NCBI GenBank assembly: GCA_948567375.1
Contig: OX419755.1
Coordinates: 20,279,001-20,343,000, forward strand
Source of the DNA: Lunularia cruciata
Lineage: Eukaryota > Streptophyta > Marchantiopsida > Lunulariales > Lunulariaceae
Length of the DNA stretch: 64,000 bases
Direction: 5' to 3'
Below the pieces are notes generated by a model. The model had not been told where the DNA came from. It ran no database searches and saw only the letters and a program-made list of their open reading frames with translations. Shown here piece after piece: positions 1 to 12,147 of this stretch; position 1 is the first letter of the stretch; each line of letters opens with the position of its first letter. The translations under genes and the position numbers were made by a program.

Positions 1-1290
1 ATTGGATGATCTTCACATCTTGGTCTAATTGACTAAGAGTGCATCTATAGTTACATTGGAAGCATCAGTGTAGAGGATGAAAGGTTTACTCCAATTAGGT
101 CTAGTAAGAATTGGAGCTATAACAAGGGGTTGATTGAGCTCCTCAAAAGCTAAGGAGAGTCTCCTTGTCTTCCAAAATCACCATATATTTTACACCCTTC
201 TTCATGTAGATGGTGAATGCATGAGCCTTGTTGGAAAATGAATAGATGAATCTCATAAAGTACCCAACCATCCCCAAGAATTGACATAACTTTTTCAAGC
301 TTGAATGGAATAGAAGGTCTGAGATTTCCCTCCTCTTCTCAATTATTATTCCATCCTTGGAGATGATTTGCTTCAGTAGACCTTCACCACAAACAAAAAT
401 TCACTTCTCTAAATTGAGTGATGTATTTGCTTCATTCAAGGATTACAAGACCTTGATTAGGTGCCCAAAGTGCTCCTCCTTGCTCCCATAGACACAAAAG
501 TCATCAATGAAGAGCCTCACAAATTTCCCAATGAAAAGTTCAAACACCTTGTTTATGAACCATTAGAATGTTAGAATGTTAGAATGCTTGAGCATTGCAA
601 AACCCAAAAGGCATGACCTTGAAAGCATCAATTCCCAAAGATCTAGGTAATGTGGCGAGTTGTTGATGCTTTGGTGCAATCTTGATCTGGTTATACCCAC
701 TATAAACATATCTAAAATTTTATCTCTCATGGCTTGTAATCTCTTCCAAGATCTAATCTATGAAGAGCAAAGGGTAATAGTCCTTCTTAGTAACAATGTT
801 GAGCTTCTTGTAATCTACACAAATCTAAAGCTTGCAATTATTTCCTTCACAATCACAATTGGAGACATAGATTATGAATTCTCTACCTCAAAGATAAATC
901 CGGCCTCCTTGAACTTATCAATCTTTTCTTTCACAACTGAAGTTATTGGTGTGCTAATGCAATGTTGCTTTTGGCGGATTGCATGCTCTTCTACCTCTAT
1001 CTTGTGCTCCCCCAAGGTGATTTCCTTTAGATCCTTATAACTAAAAGCAAACCCATGGATGAATTTGTGGAAAATCTACTCAAATCTCACCTTCTCCTCC
1101 TTGGTAACATTTGGACAATACGTGAGGATAGATGACCTCCTCTCTATCTCCTCAAGTGTTTATGTTGATTTATCTGAGTCTTTCACAACCTCTAGCTTAG
1201 GTGAAAAATCCATAGCACACAATGGATATATATATTTATGAATCAGATTTAGATTTATGCTCCTCTATGAAAGTCTCTTTTTCCAAGCTT
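1..1290 (-). pseudogene. Ty3/gypsy element G1: decayed reverse transcriptase
   Basis: Read on the minus strand, this stretch gives a broken Ty3/gypsy reverse transcriptase. Seen in order are the segment that enters the RT (HKIEVEEHAIRQ, then EKIDKFKEAGFIFEVENS and SPIVIVKE), the VMPFGFCNA block near 600, the catalytic box as FIDDFCVYGS (normally YxDD or FxDD) near 500, then NEANTSLNLEK and the connection region (LKKLCQFLGMVGYFMRFI). Several in-frame stops and frameshifts make it non-functional. It belongs with the protease-like and gag-like fragments to its right, in the expected gag-pro-pol order on the minus strand. The element runs off the left edge, so RNase H, integrase and the 3' LTR are outside the window. 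Confidence 0.85.
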
Positions 1291-1656
1291 GTGTCCACAC
1301 CTAAAGATCTTTCTTTTGAATTTGATTCCTAGTAATTAGGAGACAGTGTATCTTAATATAAATTGTTGGTGGTGTTAATGATAGGAATTGTAACTCTATG
1401 GTTTGATGGCCCAATCCTCAAGTACCCTTTGTGCCATTGATCAATTGTGCATGTTGCTCTCAACCATGGCCTCCCAAAGTAAATCAAAGTTTGAATATTT
1501 CAAGACTTGGAAAGTAATGAGATTTTGAACTTCTATAACTAAAACTACTACCTTATCCATCACTCCTACTAGTCAAAATTGTTGCTTTTTTGCCATGCTC
1601 ATCACAAATGTTGAAAATCTGGAGGATATCATACCCAACTTCCTCATCAACCTCTC

Positions 1657-1974
1657 TTACATGGCATTCACTATTGATCCTCCATCAACCATTCCATCCT
1701 TGATGATGTGACCATTTACTATCACATCAATCTTGGAGGCATATTCACAAGCCTCCCATAGTGTTGGCTTGGCATCCACCACTCCCATTGATATTAGAGC
1801 TTTTTCCTTCTTCTTCCTCTTGCTCCTTGTAGAACTCAAACCACCTCTAAGCTCCTTTCTCAAGGTAGGATTCAAAGCAATGAATTGACCCACTATGATG
1901 TTAGTCTTGTGATTACCAACATCCTCCAACACATTGTAGTTCCATTGTTGCTTTGAGATCAAGAAGTCTTCCAT
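1657..1974 (-). pseudogene. G1 retropepsin-like protease fragment
   Basis: An open stretch of 105 codons on the minus strand ends with IDVIVNGHIIKDGMVDGGS, which has the shape of a retroviral-type aspartic protease core. The usual D-[ST]-G is here D-G-G. It sits between the gag zinc knuckle and the reverse transcriptase of G1, where a Ty3/gypsy protease is expected. The key residue change and its position in a decayed element make activity unlikely. Confidence 0.65.
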
Positions 1975-2286
1975 CTCCTACTTCTTCCTTGGAATCTTTA
2001 TTGTTGATGGTGTTGAGGTGCTAGTGAAAATGCTCCTAGTAGTCATGGGAGTATCCTTGCTATAAGTAAATCATTGAGAAGAGTTTAAATCCTTTGCAAA
2101 ATTAGCTCTCTTCTTTTCTTGTGCCAAAAGCTCTAAATTAAGACCTTTGGAGTTTGAGCACTCACCTTTCTCATGCTTATTTTCAACCATATATGTGGAT
2201 TTTATCCCATTACTTTTGTTTGGATTAGGAGCTACTTGGGTTTCACTACCTCCCTCTTTCCCTTTATTGGCTCTCTCATTACTCCT

Positions 2287-3995
2287 TCATCCATGGTAAG
2301 TGGAATTTGGGCAATTCCTTTGGATATGACCTCTTCCTCCACAATTGAAACAATTTCTATCATCAAAATTGTTGGTTGGTTGACCTCCTCTACATGAATA
2401 GATTCCAAAAATCCTAGGCTCTCTTTGCAAATTCTGATCCACCTCTCTCTTCTCCCATTGTTGCACTACATTGATCTTGAGATCTACAAGTTGTTCTATG
2501 ATGGTTTGAAGTAGATCTTTTGGTAGAGGTGCAAGAATTGAAGCAATTACTACTTGTAGTGCAACCCTTACTACCAAAATATCATAAGTTCTACCATAAT
2601 TTTACTCTTGAGGAAGATGCGCAACCTTCTTCACCACCAAATCACTCTCATCTCCTTCCAAACTCTCCTCCATACAAATTGCAATCTTGGTAACCTCAAC
2701 CTTGGAAGAAGGTTTCTCATATCTCACCTTGCTTCTAATCTATGGTCTCAACCCTTGCACAAAATTCTTGGTGAGAATGGCTTGTATACCAATCATAGTA
2801 GTCTCCACATCATCCTCACTCTTCCTCAACACTATGCAAAACATGGACTCTTAACTTCTCCACTCTTTTTATATATACTTTCACTTTCCCTCCATATCCT
2901 TGCTTAAAGAAGGTAACCTCACTCATCAGTCTCTCATAACTCTCATTTGAAAGAAAGTTCTCAATGAGTGCTATAGTTTAACTTTCCCAAGTCTCTTCTT
3001 GCCCATCTTTCCTTTCTCTCTTTTGGTATTTTGGCTTTTACTATTTAAGGGCTGCATCTTCAAAGAAATATGGTAATAATACGACCCACTCACTCTTCCT
3101 CCTTTCATTTTTTCTTATGCAAGTTCTTTTGAAATCTCTCACAAACGCCTCTATATCTTCTCCATCCTTGCCAAAAAAATGGAAGTTTCCTCATCTTAGC
3201 CCCTCACTATCTTTCTCTTTTCTCTCATTTTCTTTTCTTTTCTTTCACTCTATAACTAATAGAGTATGTACATGACTAACACCATTTCAAAGTAATCTAC
3301 CTTAGGGAACAAAAAAGGTTTAGGTTGCTCCAAGATTTCTTTAGCAACATCAAATCCTAGGAATTTTAATCAATCCCTCATGGATAATTTATCCATAACT
3401 TGAAAGATTATTTCCATCCATAATCTTGAGAACTAGTTGATCAAGGTGGTAGTTTCTTTTTAGTTGTACTAAGAATCCCTCCAAGATCTTTCACCAAAGT
3501 CTCCATAAGTGCTATTAATCCATTACACTCATGTCCTTTTGGAAGTTCTTCCAATCCACAAACCTCACACAACTCCTTGGTCTTAGATCTTCTCCCTCCT
3601 AATCTTGGTGAAGAAAGTACAACATGCAATCCCAAGTCAAATAAATCTCTTCTTTCCCACAATCTCTTGCTCTCAAAAGTCAATAGACATGAGCTTGCTT
3701 TATGTCCCTTCTCTCCACATAAAAATCACTTAGATTCCCTCTTTCCTCCAAGTAATATATGTTTTTGGATCCTCTCAACGCTCTCTTCCAATTCTATTCC
3801 AAACTCTCTTTTCTTCATCCACCCCTACAATCACCTCAAACTCTTGGGGAACTTTACAAAGCCTTGATTTCCACTCTTGGTGACCCTCCATGTTCTCAAG
3901 ATGAGTCTAAACACTCAAACATACTTTTGGTTGCTCTCACACTCCTTGTGCATGAGACCTCAACTCTCTAGAATTGACTCCTCACAATGTCACTA
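2287..3995 (-). pseudogene. G1 gag relic with CCHC zinc knuckle
   Basis: On the minus strand the segment ends with CFNCGGRGHIQRNC, a CX2CX4HX4C nucleic-acid-binding knuckle typical of retrotransposon gag (about 2311-2352). The region to its right is the expected capsid part but is broken by frameshifts, and no intact reading frame spans it. The right end, 3974-3995, resembles a decayed primer-binding and leader segment; an LTR boundary is possible near 3997. Confidence 0.7.
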
Positions 3996-3996
3996 A

Positions 3997-4392
3997 ATTC
4001 TCTCAACCAGTACGTCATAGTACTTCAGAATTTTACACACCTGGTCAAGACCCTAGGGAATCCTCCTTTGCAAAATTTTAGATCTTTTCATTGAGCCATT
4101 AGGTCTAAAAATCTTTTTGTTCAACATTCATATTTCAGATTTGGTTTGAAAACCACCTCCTTACTTTAAAAACTCATTACTTCATGTGCAAAGATGATCT
4201 TTCTTTGATTATTGAGCCTCAAGGTAGAAAACTATGCACTAGATTATCTTTAAAAGTTTTAAAACAATCCAAATAAAAATGAAGAAGAAATGAAAAATTA
4301 TGTACAAAATTCCAAAGCATGCAATTTGAAGGAGCAATTACTCTACAATCTTCCAAAAATTCTAGCTCAATTTGTGTACCAGCCCTTACACA
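3997..4392 (-). repeat. Possible left-over LTR of element G1
   Basis: By position this is where the 5' LTR of the minus-strand element G1 should lie, between its gag leader and the next repeat. The text is AT-rich and non-coding. I cannot identify a second copy in the window to confirm it as an LTR. Confidence 0.3.
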
Positions 4393-5081
4393 TGTACACT
4401 CATTTGTGCATGTGTATAGTATTGTGATATTTAGCTTGGTATTACAAATACTTGAGAGATATTATTTATATAGATAAAGGATGGTTCTACATTAATCATG
4501 ATTAGCTAAAGTTAGTCATAGCTAAGATAATGGGGTCCTTACTTTAGAGGAAGTGGAAATGATGAGCACCACTATTTTGGATTCTAGTGTGTTGACTTGT
4601 TATTATTCCTATGTGTTTGGTTTTGAGAAAAGAGTTGAGAACTCTTGGGCTCACAAGCCTTTTTGTTTTGGATTCTTCTCTAGTCCAAAGATAGCCCATG
4701 TGACAGAATCCTTGACTTAGTAGTTGGGTCAAGATAAGATCATATGCTTAGTGGAATATGCTCATGTGGATGGATATTCCTTTGTACTTTTTGACTTTAC
4801 TTGACTTTTAGCTTAGTAACTTGAATAATTGTGGTAAATAGTAACTTTAATGAGTAATTATTTCACAAGTATATAAACAAGGGGTGAGGAAGTACTCATC
4901 ATCCTTTCATTTACAACTACCTCTCTCTCATTGAGTTCCCTCGTGGGCAATGGCTTGAGTCTTGGAGTGCTAGCCTTGGAGGAGTATGATGGAGTTGGGG
5001 TTCTTTGTCTTTTTAGTCCATGGTGCACTACCATAATAGCTATTAGGGGTTTATCTTGAGTGAGAGACAGGTTGGCTCACA
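4393..5081 (+). repeat. LTR-like repeat, left arm of an inverted pair
   Basis: About 690 bp beginning TGTACAC and ending CTCACA, compatible with TG...CA LTR ends. A TATA-like box (TATATAAACA) lies near 4872 in plus orientation. The whole segment matches, in inverted orientation, the repeat at 5279-5961. Shared blocks include the TATA region, the run ACTTTACTTGACTTTTAGCT and the end block around CCATGGTGCA. The spacer is only about 200 bp. Confidence 0.7.
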
Positions 5082-5278
5082 GTACAATATCACTTCAAAC
5101 ACACCATAATTAACTATAAGGTTTGAAAATGAATCCAAGTTCTTTAATATAAGTTTAGCTTTCTTCTCCCTTAATGTTCTTCCAAAGTGAGTTCTCTTAG
5201 CCTCCTTCTATCTAATATAAAATTATACATAGAACATTATCTTGCCTTCTAGAGAGATCGGAGGAATGGAACTAAAAA

Positions 5279-5961
5279 TGTGAGTTGGCCTATCTCTCAC
5301 TCAAGATGAACCTTTGATAGCTATTATGGTAATGCACCATGGACTAAGAAGACAAGGAACCCTAACTCCATCCTACTTCTCCAAGATTAACACCCCAAGA
5401 CTCAAACTATTGCTCATTAGAGAACTCAATGAGCAAGAGATTGCTATAAATGAAAGGATGATGAGTGCTTCCTCACCCCTATTTTATATACTTGTGAAAT
5501 GGTTGTACACCAAATTTATTAATAATTAGAGTAACTCAAGTTACTAAGCTAAAAGTCAAGTAAAGTCTAAAGTCTAAAGGAATATCCATACTTATGGGAA
5601 TATCTTCCTAAGCATCTCTTACCTTGACCCAAGCACTAAGTCAAGGATTCTTTCATATGGGCTATCCTTGGACTATAGAAAAATCCAAAAAAATAGGCTT
5701 GTGAGTCCAAGAGTTCTCAATTCTTTCCTCAAAGCCACACCTAGAAATAATACCAAGTCAATATATTAGAATCCAAAATGGTTGTGCTCATCTTTTCCAT
5801 TTCCTCTTAGTAAAGTCCACTCTTTCTAAGCTATGACTAACTTTAGATAATCATGAATTATATAGAACTATTTTTGTATCTCTATATAAATAATATCTTT
5901 TAAATACTTATAATATCAAACTAAATATCACATTAGCACACACATGCACAAATGGGTGTTC
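5279..5961 (-). repeat. LTR-like repeat, right arm of an inverted pair
   Basis: About 680 bp that is the diverged reverse complement of 4393-5081 along nearly its whole length. Its right edge coincides with the point where the minus-strand reverse transcriptase of element G2 stops being recognisable (near 5963). The LTR sequence therefore appears to have interrupted that gene. The spacer 5082-5278 holds no gene. Confidence 0.7.
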
Positions 5962-5962
5962 T

Positions 5963-6540
5963 AGATCCAAATATTCAACTTGCTTATAGAAGAATCTACA
6001 TTTCCTAAAATGTTCATGAGTTCATGAGATCTCAACCTCTCAAATACCTCCAAAAAATGTCTCTCATGCTTTTCTATAATAGTGCTATAAACCAAAATGT
6101 CATCAATATAACATCAAGAAAAATCCAATCCTACTAGGATCTTGTCCATGACCCTCTAAAACTTAGCAAGAATTTTCTTTAACCTAGATAGTAGGAACTT
6201 CTATTGGTATAATACATCCTCATTGTGAAGATCAATAGCCCAAAATGCTACTTTGGACTTGTCCTCTTCCTTGATTGACAATTGATGATATCTTGCTCAA
6301 AGATCCAAAGTATTGAAGACCTTTGCATGCCCAATTGAATCAAATATCTCCTTTAGTGTAGGCATGTAATACCAATTAGCCCTAGTTTATGAATTTAAAA
6401 GACAATAATCTCTACACATCTACCTATTTGTACAGTTTACATGCATATCCTTCTTGGCTATCATCATTGTAGTTAAAGCATACTTTCCATGTGAACTCTC
6501 CACCAAACCAACCTTAAAAAGGTCTCTATTCCAACTTTGA
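5963..6540 (-). pseudogene. Ty3/gypsy element G2: reverse transcriptase fragment
   Basis: Minus-strand translation shows a second, different Ty3/gypsy reverse transcriptase. Seen are the CVDYCLLNS block (normally CVDYRxLN), KVFNTLDL, ARYHQLSIKEEDKSKVAFWA, and the catalytic YIDDILVYST followed by EKHERHFLEVFERL. The frame then shifts into KCRFF...VEYL and stops at the edge of the inverted LTR repeat. Frameshifts and stops show that it is dead. The different motif wording shows it is a separate family from G1. Confidence 0.85.
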
Positions 6541-9100
6541 ATATATGCACTCTCCATATCATTGTATTTGTAGGGATATCAAAAAATAGTTGTATCACTA
6601 GTCAACTCAATCCAAATATTATGTCATTTTAGAGCACCCAAACTTTCATATTGAAGGCAAAACAACTAGTATAGCTCTTCAAGAACCTCCAAAATCTCCA
6701 TCTTTCTCCTCCTATAAGCTTGGGTCCAATGTTTGGCTCCTAAGTATCCTTTGTAACTAACATAAGAGTGGAAGATAGGTTGACTGGCTACTACATTGGG
6801 CCCCTAAGAGCATTAATGTCATGCCTTCAACTAGTAGAGTCCCCAACCTCAATGTGGAAAACTCCCTCTACTATGGCTACAAGCTCCATACATCCTCTAG
6901 TTGCATCCTAAGTAGACCAAGGGTGTAACCCAAGTAGACCACACTCACAAGTAGCCATTGGTTGTGTCCATAGAACACCATGTACATTGGATCTATCCTC
7001 ATAACAGGTATCTAGATTATCTTGATAGACTCAAAGCTCACAAGTGTCCAATATTGATGCCCATCAAGCGCATCCTACATTGCTATGCTAAGACAAGGCT
7101 CACAATCTAGGTCAAATAGTTCACTTCCATAGCTTGTCTATAGCTCAACCTAACACCTTACATTGGATGCCTTTGATACTATTGTAATAGTGGTAACATT
7201 GGTACAAAAACCTATTAACCACTCTCTCTCATCAGCTTTGGGCACCACCGATTGTTGTAACTATGAATCCCAAATAAGTCCAAGACGTCCATCTTGAAAA
7301 CCATAAGAGTATAAGAAACTCATAAGTATGGATAAAGCAACTCTCACCTTTCTAACAAGATTCACCATTGCCATAAGTGACCTAACATTGATAAACACCA
7401 TCTAAGATTGGCACCCAACATCCAAAATATTATTGATAGTTAAGTGGCCTAGTTGTTGAATCCCATCATAAGCACATTGTAGAACCTCTTTAGGTAAGAG
7501 GTTTGTCCACCAAAGAGAAAGACAATGAGCTTGTGATCCCACTTGGTTGCATCCAATAACATGGTAGATCCCATCCAAAAATGGACTTGATGTGTACTTA
7601 CCATCACCCATGTATGAGAATCACCCATCAAAGGAGTATTCTCCAAAATGTAGGTTGGAGAAACAGATTGATGAACTTGGAAATGTCATAGTATACATAA
7701 CATCTCCCAAAACACACTAGAATGGGGATCTTATAGACCACAACCTTGGTTATCATGGGTATGTCCCTAACATGGCCATCCAAAAATTACCAAATGAATG
7801 ACACTATGTCTCTCTAAATCCTATACCCCTAGTGACAAAATATTTACTAGTAGGATCTTTTGGTAAGCCTTGATGACATCAATAATATTGCTGACATAAA
7901 TAATAACTCAAGATATTGATAGGCCAAATGTACATATGATGTAGAGAGACTTGCCTAACAGTCTCATCTCTCTCTAGATACAAATACCTTTGAACCCATA
8001 TACTTGTCTATAGTACCGCAACTAGTCCAATGCTAATCCTACTAAAAAATTCCAATAGACATAATCCCTCTATTGGATACTGCCAAGCAATGAGTGTAGT
8101 ATCCAAAGGTGACAATGTAATAGACTCTAGAAGCTCATCCTCAAATTGGTCTCTTAATGATACAAAGGTTTCATTCCAAACCTCTTGCACCAACTAATCT
8201 ACATGCTTATGCAATGCCTCTTCAAACTCCACAATAGAACATCCAAGGTAGATAGAATGATCTTACTTGTACTCCAAATCCAAATGATCTCCTCTAGTAT
8301 TGGAGTATCCTCTACATGGGTATTCCTCTCCAATAAGTCACTAGGCCAAGTAATGGAACCAATGAAATTTGAAATTGATGCCGTGATCCTTGACTATAAT
8401 GAGCCAAGAATGCCACTACTAAAGTGCACCATAGGCAACATACCCATCCCTCACCTGATTGCCAATCTGACCTATAAGAAGATGTCTCCTCCCAATAGTC
8501 AAAATTGAAACCCATGGGGTATAACATTGCTCCACCAACTGCACATCATATGACTCTACTATTGTTGATGGCTTGAGCTCTCACCAAAGAGCTATCAATT
8601 AGATGATTGAGTTGAATCTAGACAACAAGCTCACCACATGTGATGTATTGTGTAAAATCACCCCTAAAGATGTTTGGATTTAAAGTGGACACCTCTCCAT
8701 ATTGATCTTTTGTAGCTCAAGACTAACAATTACAACCATCTCCAACATAAGGAGTTGCACATCAAAGTCCAATAAGACTCTATATGGTGTATAGACTTTC
8801 CCTAAAGGGTCCACCTAATGGAAAACCCTATGGAAAATCCGTATGTGATCTAAGCTCACTCACTCACTCAATTCTAGTTGGTAATTCCTCCAGCCTTGTT
8901 GTTGCTACCAGCCATAAACCAATGGTTTCCAAGTGGATCCCATGCTCACCAATCTCTACTCCAATTGCTCACTCCAAGTAGCCACGGTTGTATCAAAGCA
9001 AGGGCAAGTATTGTGGCCCTACCAAGTGAGTGTCCTCTTCCACCACCTCATCCTCCATGATCTGGAACTCCTCTACCAACTACCATGCCATAGCACTATC
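6541..9100 (-). mobile_element. Interior of element G2, unrecognisable
   Basis: About 2.5 kb between the G2 zinc knuckle and the G2 reverse transcriptase. By position it should hold the rest of gag and the protease. I see only short frames broken by stops on the minus strand and no motif I can defend. No host gene is visible. Confidence 0.5.
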
Positions 9101-9104
9101 ACTC

Positions 9105-9170
9105 TATAACTCTAGGTGAAGGTCAAAGCATTGGTCATTGGTGTGACCAAATCTATGCCAATGGTCACAT
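9105..9170 (-). pseudogene. G2 gag zinc-knuckle remnant
   Basis: Minus-strand reading gives CDHWHRFGHTNDQCFDL. This fits the CX2CX4HX4C gag knuckle, with the second cysteine changed to tryptophan. It lies immediately beside a solo LTR starting at 9177, so the rest of the G2 gag was probably split away by that insertion. Confidence 0.65.
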
Positions 9171-9176
9171 TGTCAT

Positions 9177-9750
9177 TGTAATATCAATAGTTAGACAAAT
9201 TTTCTAGAGGTGAAAATTGGCTTGGTAACATCTAGAAGGATATTTTTTATGATGGGATAACTAGGCTAGATAGAGGCATCACCAAAAGAGTATTTCTATT
9301 AATAGCAAAAGTAAAAAATAGCCCAAAAACTTTAGAGCCAATTTTGGAGACATAAATGGATGAATTAGGCCTCAAAAATAGAAACATTCTTCACTTTAGA
9401 AAATTTAGTAAGCTTTACTCCTATGATTTGTATCATTGAGAGCTTTCTAACTATACCTCACCCACGTGATTCTGAGCTTCCTACAAGAAGATTCCTTAAA
9501 GATTCTCTCCAATCAAACCTATTTGACCAACTAGAGAGGACAAGGACTGACATGTCATCCATCTAGGCAACTAATCTAAGAGGAGAGCTTGCTAACATAT
9601 CACCTATCCATGTATTGATCCAAGGGTGGAGCTTCTTTAGAGGAGGTCCTCTTTGCTTTATAATAAAGAGCAAGTGCTCCTTTGGGTGCATTGGAGTATT
9701 GAATGTGAAACTTGTGTTTCTATCTTGTAGAATTCTCTTGTTCTCAGAGA
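9177..9750 (+). mobile_element. Solo LTR, family S, copy 1
   Basis: Starts TGTAATATC and shares long blocks with copies at 11408, 13268, 39873 and 46032. These are the 5' block containing GTGAAAATTGGCTTGGTAA, the CACCAAAAGAGTA block, a central block with GAGAGCTTTC and ACCTCACCCA, and a 3' block with TTGGGTGCAT and TTCTCTTGTTCTCAG. The typical GTATTACA end is not visible, so the 3' boundary is approximate and no target duplication was found. It interrupts the gag of element G2. Confidence 0.75.
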
Positions 9751-11402
9751 CCAAGGATCACCTCCAAATGAATAACACTCACTAATGTAGCTTAAAAACA
9801 ACAACTATAGTAAGGGAAAGGGCAACATGTAACCTGCCATCACAACATGCATTCTCATGGTCTACATGTCATCACTTCCTCTCTCATTAGAGAGAAACAT
9901 AGGTAGTCTAATTGGTCATCACTCTGGCTTCACTATCGAGAGCACACAATAGCACTCATACTCTAAAGTCAAGGCACCCCACACAAACATAGTGCAAAAA
10001 TAGGAAGTAAAGTATGGAAGGGGTCCAATCTTAACAAAACTTAACAAATCTTAACAAAAAAAACTCCATCTCATAAATCAATACCGGATAGACTTTACCA
10101 CCATTTGGTATTTGGCATAATAGGGATGTTTATCTACTCCTAAGATATCAATATCACCAAACATGGGATCAAATTGCTTCTCTTATTCTTCTCTACATGT
10201 GTGTAGATATAAGTTGACCAATTATAACAAGTGAAGGTGGACTAGTTGGCTAGTGCACTAGTTTAAGAATTGAAGATTTGGTATTCAAACCTTGCTATGC
10301 ACAATCTTGAAGGGTGGGCAAATTTTTCCAAAAAATGACCAAAAACTCATCTATGCTGGCTAGCCTCACGCCAACAAGTTGGCTTGTTGCCTCTTCGTAG
10401 CCTCTCTAGTCCACAACCCTATGCCAAATGAGGCATTTCTTTTTGCCAATTCAAACTCTCTCTAAATTTGGCTAACCTTCACCAACTCAAGCACTAGCTA
10501 GGAAATTTGGACAACCTCCATCAACTCAATTCAACCAAGTGACACCTTTCTTCTTGCGAATGTGAACCCCCTCCAAATCTGGCCAACCTTCTCCAACTTG
10601 AGCACCAATTAGAGCAATTTGAGCAACCTCCAACTTTAAACAACCTCTACAAACTTGACCTCCAAATTTGGACAACCTCTAACCAATCTTACATACTTCT
10701 TCTATAGTTAGCTGACCACCTAATCCTCCACTAACTATGAACTTGGGCTAAATTGAGAGGATGAAGATCTCAGTATCCCTAATTCTAGGAGATGGAGGTT
10801 CCTAAATCCATGTCCAATTTTGCAGTTCAAGCTTAATTTGCACCAAATCAATCTTGATTTCACCTCCTTGTGCTCAAATTGAACACCCAACCACAAATAT
10901 CAAATTGACTCAATTCTCAAAAATTTAGCCACCATTTCCGCACATTGTCTACACCTACTAAATTTAAATCAACTTGAATAGGGCTTCTGCACATGATCAC
11001 TCTCAAGGAAAGCTAGGACCATAATTTAATATACCAACAATCCCTCAAGCTTGGAGATACCTCCAACACCCTCAATTCATGCATCCAAATTCTCCCTAAC
11101 TCTCACTTCTTTGATGTAATCAATTCATTCTTCCACTCAAGTCACACAAAAATAAGATTTGTACTCAATGCTTCACTCAACAATCTACCAAAAATTGGGC
11201 ACTAATTACAATCAAGCCATATCCACTCTAGTTATGTGACTCTAGGTGATGCTTATTGGCCTATGTCCACCATAGCAAGGAACTTAAAGACTCAACATTA
11301 GAGAAGTGAGCTCTGTAGAGTTGCACTTTGAAAGTATACATCTATGCTTGACCTAGGTCTCCAGCCCTACCGGCACCTTTGATGGTACATCTGATAGTGC
11401 AA
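9751..11402. other. No gene seen; imperfect CT-rich repeats
   Basis: No coding region can be supported. Between about 10430 and 10700 phrases such as CAACCTCC and CCAAATTTGG recur imperfectly, giving a low-complexity look. This may be more of element G2 or its leader, but nothing proves it. Confidence 0.5.
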
Positions 11403-11407
11403 ATGGT

Positions 11408-12142
11408 TGTAATACTTCGAGGACAAGAGAAGAGAGAAAACACAAATTTCACACTCAATCATCCGTTGCCCCAAAGGAGCACCTTCTCTTTATTATATAG
11501 ACAAAGAGGATCTCCTCCCAAGAAGCTACACCATAGAATAAGGCACATAGATAGGTGACATGTCAGCAAGCTCCACCCTTGGATTACTTACTTGGATAGG
11601 TGATATGTCAGTCATAGTCCTATCTGGTTGGTCAAACAAGCTTGACCAGAGGGAATCTTTTAGGGAATCTTCATGTAAGAATCTCATAATCACATGGGTG
11701 AGGTACTGTTGGAAAGCTCTCGATGAGACAAAGCAGAGAGGAATCTGCACATTTAAGCAGATGTTGTGGGGGAGGGATATACACATTTTTTAGGCCTAAT
11801 TCATCCTTTTAGGCCTCCAAAATTGCCTTCAAAAATTTCAAGCATATTTTGATTCCTACTCTATTAATAGAAGTCCCCTTTTGGTGATACCTTTTTCTGA
11901 TCCGTTTAGTCCATCATGTGTAACATCCTTCCAGATGTCACCAAACCAATTCTCACCTTTAAATCATATGTCTAACTATTGGTTCACCTTTAAATCATGT
12001 CTAGCTAAAGGTTCTATTAGTAGAAGTACTCTTTTGGTGATACTTCTATCTGATTTATTTTGAACATCATGTATAACATCATTTAATATGTAACAAAACT
12101 AAATTTCACATCTAGATCATATGGCTAGCTCTTGGTATTACA
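11408..12142 (-). mobile_element. Solo LTR, family S, copy 2, with 5-bp target duplication
   Basis: On the minus strand the element begins TGTAATACCAAG and ends AGTATTACA. The plus strand shows TGTAATACTT at the left and GGTATTACA at the right, so its ends are short inverted repeats of LTR type. It is flanked by the perfect direct repeat ATGGT (11403-11407 and 12143-12147). No internal retrotransposon coding region is present, so it is a solo LTR. It is longer than copies 3 and 4 (735 bp) because the 5' block of the LTR is repeated inside it. Confidence 0.88.
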
Positions 12143-12147
12143 ATGGT

